From contig HF986311.1 in NCBI GenBank assembly GCA_000432655.1, positions 1-20,278 of the forward strand: a stretch of DNA of 20,278 bases. Direction: 5' to 3'. How positions within the stretch are numbered: the first letter of the stretch is position 1; each line of letters begins with the position of its first letter. A program made the translations under genes and the position numbers. This document shows, piece by piece, positions 16,115 to 20,278 of this stretch. Source of the DNA: Bacteroides sp. CAG:1060 (GTDB lineage Bacteria > Bacteroidota > Bacteroidia > Bacteroidales > UBA932). Below the pieces are notes generated by a model. That model worked only from the letters and a program-made list of their open reading frames with translations, ran no database searches and was not told the origin of the DNA.

Positions 16115-17398
16115 TTAGTTCTTCGTGAGTTGGCGTTTGGCCGGATCCTTGAACAAAAGCATGAAGAGCACTCCGACTACAAAAGCGTATGCTGCGAAGA
16201 TGTACCATGCTGTGGACCATGACGGAGCGGCGGCATTATAGACGCAGGCATCCACGACTGCACCGGCAGCCAGAGTTCCGAAGGTGGCGCCAAGTCCGTT
16301 GGTCATGAGCATGAACAGCCCCTGTGCGGAAGAACGGATGTCCTTAGGGGCGTTCTCGTTGACATACAGGGAGCCGGAGATGTTGAAGAAGTCGAAAGCG
16401 ACTCCATAAACGATGCAGCTGAGGATGAACAGAAGCACTCCCGGCATGTCCGGGGAGCCGAGTCCGAAGAATCCGAACCGGAATACCCATGCGAACATGG
16501 CAATAAGCATTACTTTCTTGATGCCGAACCTCTTCATGAAGAACGGAATCAGAAGTATGCAAAGCGTCTCGGAAAGCTGAGAAATCGATATCAGCGCATT
16601 GGAGTTCTTGACAGCGAAGGTGTCGGCATATTCAGGATTCTCGCCGAAGGATCCGAGGAAGGTGTTGGCATATCCGTTGGTGATCTGAAGTGAAGCCCCC
16701 AGAAGCATGGAGAAGATGAAGAAAATGGCGAACTGCTTGTCTTTGAACAGGGCGAAGGCTTTGAGGCCGAGGCTGTCGGCAAGACTGGAGCCTTCGTTTT
16801 TCTTGGTAGGGCAGGCCGGCATGGACAGAGCATACCCGCAGAGCACTATGCTTATAAGTCCGGAAGAAATCAGCTGTGTGAACGAATCCTGCATGGCAAC
16901 TCCGTCTATTTTGAGGAAGTTGGTGGCGAGCATGCTGATTATGAAGCCTACCGTACCGAATACTCTGATAGGAGGGAATGCCTTGACCGGATCCATTCCG
17001 GCTTTCTCAAGGGCGTTGTAAGCCACAGAGTTGACAAGCGCTATTGTCGGCATGAAGAACGCCACGCTGAAGCTGTAAAGAGCAAATAGCGGAGCGAACT
17101 GGATTGCCGCACCGGCTTTCATGCAGTACACGCCGGCGGCAATCATCGATACGCCTGCCAGGGCATGACAGAGGGAGAGGACTTTCTGAGCCTGCATCTT
17201 CCGGTCCGCGAGGATGCCCATGAGTGCCGGCATGAAAATCGATACTATACCCTGCATGGCGAAAAACCATTTGATTTGGGATCCCATTCCGATACCGCCG
17301 AGATAGCGGCCAAGAGATGTCAGATAAGCTCCCCAAACTGCAAATTCCAAAAAATTGAGAAGAATCAGCCTGATGCTGATAGATGAATTCTGTTTCAT
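16115..17398 (-). CDS. MFS transporter of the nucleoside:H+ symporter (NupG/XapB) type
   Basis: This 427-residue protein with about 12 hydrophobic segments resembles the nucleoside:H+ symporter branch of the major facilitator superfamily. The N-terminal LNFLEFAVWGAYLTSLGRYLGG, the loop GILADRKMQAQKVL and the Pro/Arg-containing KAFPPIRVFGTVGFI are typical. So is the C-terminal FFNISGSLYVNENAPKDIRSSAQGLFMLMTNGLGATFG. The family imports nucleosides, but Bacteroidota carry several paralogues with untested substrates, so the ligand is inferred. It is divergent from tgt across 95 bp. A TATTTTTG box on the minus strand (17458-17451) precedes it by 52 bp. Confidence 0.8.
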   Translation of the reverse strand: MKQNSSISIRLILLNFLEFAVWGAYLTSLGRYLGGIGMGSQIKWFFAMQGIVSIFMPALMGILADRKMQAQKVLSLCHALAGVSMIAAGVYCMKAGAAIQFAPLFALYSFSVAFFMPTIALVNSVAYNALEKAGMDPVKAFPPIRVFGTVGFIISMLATNFLKIDGVAMQDSFTQLISSGLISIVLCGYALSMPACPTKKNEGSSLADSLGLKAFALFKDKQFAIFFIFSMLLGASLQITNGYANTFLGSFGENPEYADTFAVKNSNALISISQLSETLCILLIPFFMKRFGIKKVMLIAMFAWVFRFGFFGLGSPDMPGVLLFILSCIVYGVAFDFFNISGSLYVNENAPKDIRSSAQGLFMLMTNGLGATFGTLAAGAVVDACVYNAAAPSWSTAWYIFAAYAFVVGVLFMLLFKDPAKRQLTKN

Positions 17399-17450
17399 TA
17401 TTGATTATCTTTTTAATGTCATCAGTACACAAGTCGCAAGCGACAGGATA

Positions 17451-17458
17451 CAAAAATA
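17451..17458 (-). promoter_or_regulatory. Predicted -7 box of the MFS gene
   Basis: The minus strand reads TATTTTTG, a perfect TAnnTTTG, 52 bp before the ATG. No convincing -33 TTTG lies at 19-21 bp spacing. Confidence 0.4.
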
Positions 17459-17481
17459 AACGATTTTTGTGGGATTATTGC

Positions 17482-17489
17482 TATATTTG
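17482..17489 (+). promoter_or_regulatory. Predicted -7 box of the tgt operon (leaderless)
   Basis: TATATTTG lies 4 bp (GAGA) before the ATG at 17494, so transcription would start at or next to the start codon. I see no TTTG at the proper -33 distance, so the call rests on the -7 box alone. Confidence 0.4.
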
Positions 17490-17493
17490 GAGA

Positions 17494-18646
17494 ATGAAAT
17501 TCGAAAAGATTGCATCTGATCCGCATTCTGAAGCAAGATGTGGAGTTGTTCATACAGACCATGGGGATATTCATACCCCTATTTTTATGCCTGTCGGAAC
17601 CGTGGGCTCGGTAAAAGGCGTGTATCACCGTGACCTTAAAGAAGATATCGGCGCCGAGATAATACTCGGCAATACATATCACCTGTACCTGCGTCCGGGG
17701 CTGGACATTTTAAGGGCGGCCGGCGGACTGCATAAATTCGAGTCCTGGGACCGTCCTATTCTGACAGACAGTGGCGGGTTTCAGGTATTCTCGTTGTCTC
17801 CGATAAGAAAACTCACCCCCGAAGGATGTACTTTCAGAAGTCATATAGACGGCTCCAGGCATGTTTTCACGCCGGAGAATAATGTTGATACACAGCGTAT
17901 TATCGGAGCGGATATCATGATGGCGCTGGACGAGTGCTGTCCTGGAGACGCCGATCATGCCTATGCCCGCAAGAGCCTGGATCTGACCAAGAGCTGGCTG
18001 GAAAGATACGCCGCCCGCTTCCGTGAAACGGAGCCTCTGTACGGGTATTCCCAGACTTTCTTCCCGATAATCCAGGGGTGCGTCTATCCGGACCTTCGCC
18101 GTGAAGCTGTGGACCACGCCGTGCAGATAGGTGCGGAAGGGTATGCCATAGGCGGACTGGCAGGAGGGGGGCCCACGGAGAAAAAGTACGAGAAGGTGGG
18201 AGAAAATGTACGAGATGCTGGAACTTGTGTGCCCTTTGCTTCCTGACGATTGCCCGAGGTACCTTATGGGAGTGGGCACTCCGGCCAATATTTTGGAAGG
18301 TATTGCCAGAGGAGTGGATATGTTCGACTGTGTGATGCCGACCCGTAATGCCCGCAACGGCATGTTGTTCACATGGAACGGTATCATGAATATGAGAAAT
18401 GCCAAGTGGGCGGATGATTTTTCGGAGCTCGATCCCGCAGGATGCTCTTTTGTGGACCATCAGTATTCGCGAGCATATCTGCACCATCTGTTCGTGGCCG
18501 GGGAAATGTTTGCAGGAATGCTTGCCAGTGAGCACAATCTCTCGTTCTACCTGGACCTTGTGCGTCAGGCTCGTGCCCATATCAAGGCCGGGAATTTCGC
18601 AAGCTGGAAGGACGAGACCGTAAAAAGGCTTATGACCAGACTCTAA
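17494..18646 (+). pseudogene. tgt: tRNA-guanine transglycosylase, frameshifted by a 22-bp tandem repeat
   Basis: TGT exchanges guanine-34 of GUN-anticodon tRNAs for preQ1 (or queuine) in queuosine formation. The reading frame from the ATG at 17494 carries the N-terminal two-thirds, including D92 (TDSGGFQ), then stops at 18246 after 250 residues. The rest, from MYEMLELV through PRYLMGVGTP, the nucleophile-bearing FDCVMPTRNARNG and YSRAYLHHLF to the stop at 18646, is in another frame. Between them lies an imperfect 22-bp tandem repeat (18174-18217). Deleting one copy joins TEK to MYEMLEL and gives 376 residues, the normal length. The usual AVGEPTE motif reads AGGGPTE here. The zinc Cys ligands seen in E. 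coli TGT are not conserved, although the His is. It may be a true mutant or a sequencing/assembly error. Confidence 0.88.
18174..18217 (+). repeat. Imperfect 22-bp tandem repeat disrupting tgt
   Basis: Copies 18174-18195 and 18196-18217 match at 17 of 22 positions; both contain GGAGAAAA and GTACGAGA. The unit length of 22 shifts the frame. The second copy begins GTGGGAGAA, which in frame would encode the V-G-E expected a few codons earlier. Confidence 0.85.
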
Positions 18647-18647
18647 G

Positions 18648-19739
18648 ATGCTTGGACTGAAGAAAATAGATTGGTACATAGCGAAGAAGTTCATACTTAC
18701 GTTCTTCGCTTCTCTGGCGCTGATCATAGGTATAGTCATAATATTTGATGTGTCGGAGAAGATCAACCATTTCGTGGAGAACAATGCTCCGCTCAATGAA
18801 ATCATCTTCGACTATTATCTTAATTTCATTCCGTACTTCATCAACATGTTCTCCCCACTGTTCGTGTTCATCACGGTGATATTCTTCACCTCGCAGATGG
18901 CCGCGAACTCTGAGATTATAGCCATCCTTTCGTGCGGAGTGAGCTACAAGAGGATGATGGTCCCGTATATAGCCACGGCATCGCTGATAGCGCTTTTCTC
19001 CCTTGGACTCAACCTCTACGTTATTCCCAAGTCAAACGTGAAAAGGGTCGCGTTTGAGACCAAGTATGTCAAGACGGCCGCCAATTCGTTCAATCTCAAG
19101 AATCTGCATTATCAGATTACTCCGGGACAGTACGTATATATCGAGTCTTTCAGCAAATGGAACAGTACTGCATACAAGTTTACGATAGAAGATATAAAGA
19201 ATAACAAGCTTGTGCGTAAGGTCAGTGCCGAAACAGCCGTCTGGGACAGTACGATGGCCGGATGGCATCTGAAGAGGGTCTTTGTCCGGGACTATTCGGA
19301 AGGACTTGGAGATCAGGTGGTGTATAAGGAAAAGATAGATACTGTCATCGAGCTGAAAATCAAAGACCTTTTCAACAATGAGAAGACTGTGGAAGCCCTT
19401 GATGCCAATCAGCTCAATGATCTGATAGCCACCCAGGCCATGCGTGGAGACAACAACGCCATGTTTGCCAAACTCGAGAAAAACAGGCGGCTGGCGCTTC
19501 CTTTCTCCGCCATCATCCTTACCATTATGGGCGTATCCCTGTCATCCCGCAAGAAAAGAGGCGGAATAGGATGGAACATCGGTATCGGAATCGGTCTGGC
19601 ATTTACTTACATACTGTTCCTTCGATTCAGCGAAATGTTCGTCTATACCGACACCCTCCCGCCGGGGATAGCGTTGTGGATACCTAACCTGCTGTTTGCC
19701 ATAATAGCGGCAGTGCTGTATTTCATGGCTCGAAAATAA
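18648..19739 (+). CDS. LptF/LptG family permease (YjgP/YjgQ), LptG-like
   Basis: This 363-residue inner-membrane protein matches the YjgP/YjgQ family, the transmembrane subunits of the LptB2FG ABC transporter that extracts lipopolysaccharide from the inner membrane. It starts with KKIDWYIAKKFILTFFASLALIIGIVIIFD, then has two more N-terminal membrane segments with SPLFVFITVIFFTSQMAANSEIIAILSCGVSYKRMM, the coupling region. A periplasmic beta-jellyroll-like domain spans about 140-270, and there are three C-terminal membrane segments. In Bacteroidota the gene is commonly found directly after tgt, as here (1 bp after the tgt stop), with dut 9 bp downstream, so it is likely one operon. The single copy here does not show whether it plays the LptF or LptG part. 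Confidence 0.92.
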   Translation: MLGLKKIDWYIAKKFILTFFASLALIIGIVIIFDVSEKINHFVENNAPLNEIIFDYYLNFIPYFINMFSPLFVFITVIFFTSQMAANSEIIAILSCGVSYKRMMVPYIATASLIALFSLGLNLYVIPKSNVKRVAFETKYVKTAANSFNLKNLHYQITPGQYVYIESFSKWNSTAYKFTIEDIKNNKLVRKVSAETAVWDSTMAGWHLKRVFVRDYSEGLGDQVVYKEKIDTVIELKIKDLFNNEKTVEALDANQLNDLIATQAMRGDNNAMFAKLEKNRRLALPFSAIILTIMGVSLSSRKKRGGIGWNIGIGIGLAFTYILFLRFSEMFVYTDTLPPGIALWIPNLLFAIIAAVLYFMARK

Positions 19740-19748
19740 AACAACTAT

Positions 19749-20206
19749 ATGAAAGTAAAAGTGATAAACAAAAGCGAGAATTCGCTTCCACAATATGCAA
19801 CTCCTCTCTCGGCAGGAATGGACGTGCGTGCCGCCAACGAGCAGCCTATAAGGATTGATCCCCTGCAGCGGGCGATGGTGCCTACCGGGCTTTTTCTTGA
19901 AATACCGGAGGGATATGAGGTGCAGGTGCGTCCACGCAGCGGGCTTGCCGCCGTCCACGCAGCGGGCTTGCCGCCAAAAAAGGAATCACGGTGCTGAACG
20001 CTCCCGGAACAATAGACGCGGACTATCGTGGAGAGGTCTGCGTGATACTGGTCAATTTGAGCAGCGAGCCATTTGTGGTGGAGAAAGGAGAACGTATAGC
20101 GCAACTCGTACTTGCCAGGCATGAGTGTATCGAATGGGACGAGTGTCGGAGTCTTTCTGAATCCGAGCGTGGCGACGGAGGCTTCGGAAGTACCGGAGTG
20201 AAGTAG
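19749..20206 (+). pseudogene. dut: dUTP diphosphatase, frameshifted by a 23-bp tandem duplication
   Basis: dUTPase hydrolyses dUTP to dUMP and pyrophosphate, keeping uracil out of DNA and feeding dTMP synthesis. Motif I (AGMDVRAA) and motif II (RPRSGLA) are in the frame that starts at 19749, which then runs into [14 protein letters not shown] and a stop after 82 residues. Motif III ([11 protein letters not shown]), motif IV (ERIAQLVL) and motif V ([10 protein letters not shown]) are intact in a second frame ending at 20206. A perfect 23-bp tandem duplication (19929-19975) right after motif II causes the shift. Removing one copy gives [22 protein letters not shown] and a 144-residue protein, the usual size of the trimeric enzyme. 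As written, the product lacks three of five active-site motifs and should be inactive. Confidence 0.93.
19929..19975 (+). repeat. Perfect 23-bp tandem duplication within dut
   Basis: Bases 19929-19951 are repeated exactly at 19952-19974, and the identity continues one base to 19975. The unit starts CGTCCACGCAGCGGG and ends CTTGCCGC. As 23 is not a multiple of three, it shifts the dut frame. Confidence 0.97.
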
Positions 20207-20240
20207 GGGGACGGCATAACTTGAATAATGAAATCAGCCA

Positions 20241-20278
20241 ATGAATGTTGAGGAATATATCTTGTGGCTAAAATTCAG
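20241..20278 (+). CDS. Possible start of a further gene, cut by the window end
   Basis: An ATG at 20241 opens a frame (MNVEEYILWLKF) that is still open at the last base, 34 bp after dut. Twelve codons are too few to identify or to be sure that it is a gene. Confidence 0.25.
   Translation, partial: MNVEEYILWLKF

Noticed and set aside
17433..17444. Palindrome GTCGC-AA-GCGAC in the MFS/tgt intergenic region
   Set aside because: Arms of 5 bp with a 2-bp gap are easily found by chance and nothing else marks it as an operator.
17383..17493. An earlier start for tgt at 17383
   Set aside because: It would overlap the divergent MFS gene start and the tgt -7 box; the family N-terminus (MKFEKIASD) begins at 17494.
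17494..18646. Programmed ribosomal frameshifting as an explanation for the split tgt
   Set aside because: There is no slippery heptamer with a following pseudoknot that I can identify, and an in-silico removal of one repeat copy restores the normal length exactly, so a duplication explains the split better.
1..20278. tRNA, rRNA, CRISPR, insertion sequence, integrase or phage genes
   Set aside because: I looked on both strands and found no cloverleaf, regular spacer repeats, transposase motifs or long terminal inverted repeats.

Overview
The window looks like chromosomal DNA from a member of the Bacteroidota, most likely the order Bacteroidales. Three things support this. It carries a TonB-dependent receptor with an N-terminal carboxypeptidase-regulatory-like domain. 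Most intergenic regions contain the Bacteroidota promoter form TTTG-N19/20-TAnnTTTG instead of -35/-10 boxes. The enzyme set (short-chain threonine dehydrogenase, DsbD, Na/Pi cotransporter with a PhoU tail, tgt next to an LptF/LptG permease) is also typical. I see no phage, integrase, insertion sequence, CRISPR, tRNA or rRNA. Most of the window is ordinary housekeeping and transport DNA.

Layout. 1-3647 (+): the 3' part of a TonB-dependent receptor and a co-directional beta-helix lipoprotein, together an outer-membrane uptake or surface pair. 3657-7518 (-): a Na/Pi cotransporter, then (upstream of it) the disulfide reductase dsbD; an unusual 13-bp perfect inverted repeat sits between them on the cotransporter promoter. 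7621-8184 (+): a GNAT acetyltransferase. 8181-9887 (-) and 10202-11692 (+): a secreted GH35-like glycosidase and a carboxylesterase lipoprotein, divergent across 314 bp. 11777-14083: kbl (-) and tdh (+), divergent, which together convert threonine to glycine and acetyl-CoA. 14152-17398 (-): a small membrane protein and a Na/Ca antiporter, a small exported protein of unknown function, and a nucleoside-permease-type MFS transporter. 17494-20206 (+): tgt, an LptF/LptG permease and dut, with 1-bp and 9-bp gaps, apparently one operon.

The most notable observation is in that last operon. tgt and dut are both frameshifted, each by a short tandem duplication (22 bp imperfect in tgt, 23 bp perfect in dut). 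Removing one copy in silico restores proteins of 376 and 144 residues with all expected motifs. Either this is a local assembly artefact in a draft or metagenomic contig, or two independent or linked slippage mutations have hit two conserved genes about 1.75 kb apart.

Other points for a second look are the nptA-region inverted repeat, -7 boxes lying only 4-7 bp before start codons (predicted leaderless or nearly leaderless mRNAs) at three genes, the small exported protein at 15637-16053, and the receptor/lipoprotein pair facing a phosphate transporter. I found no convincing evidence of a large undescribed multi-gene system.
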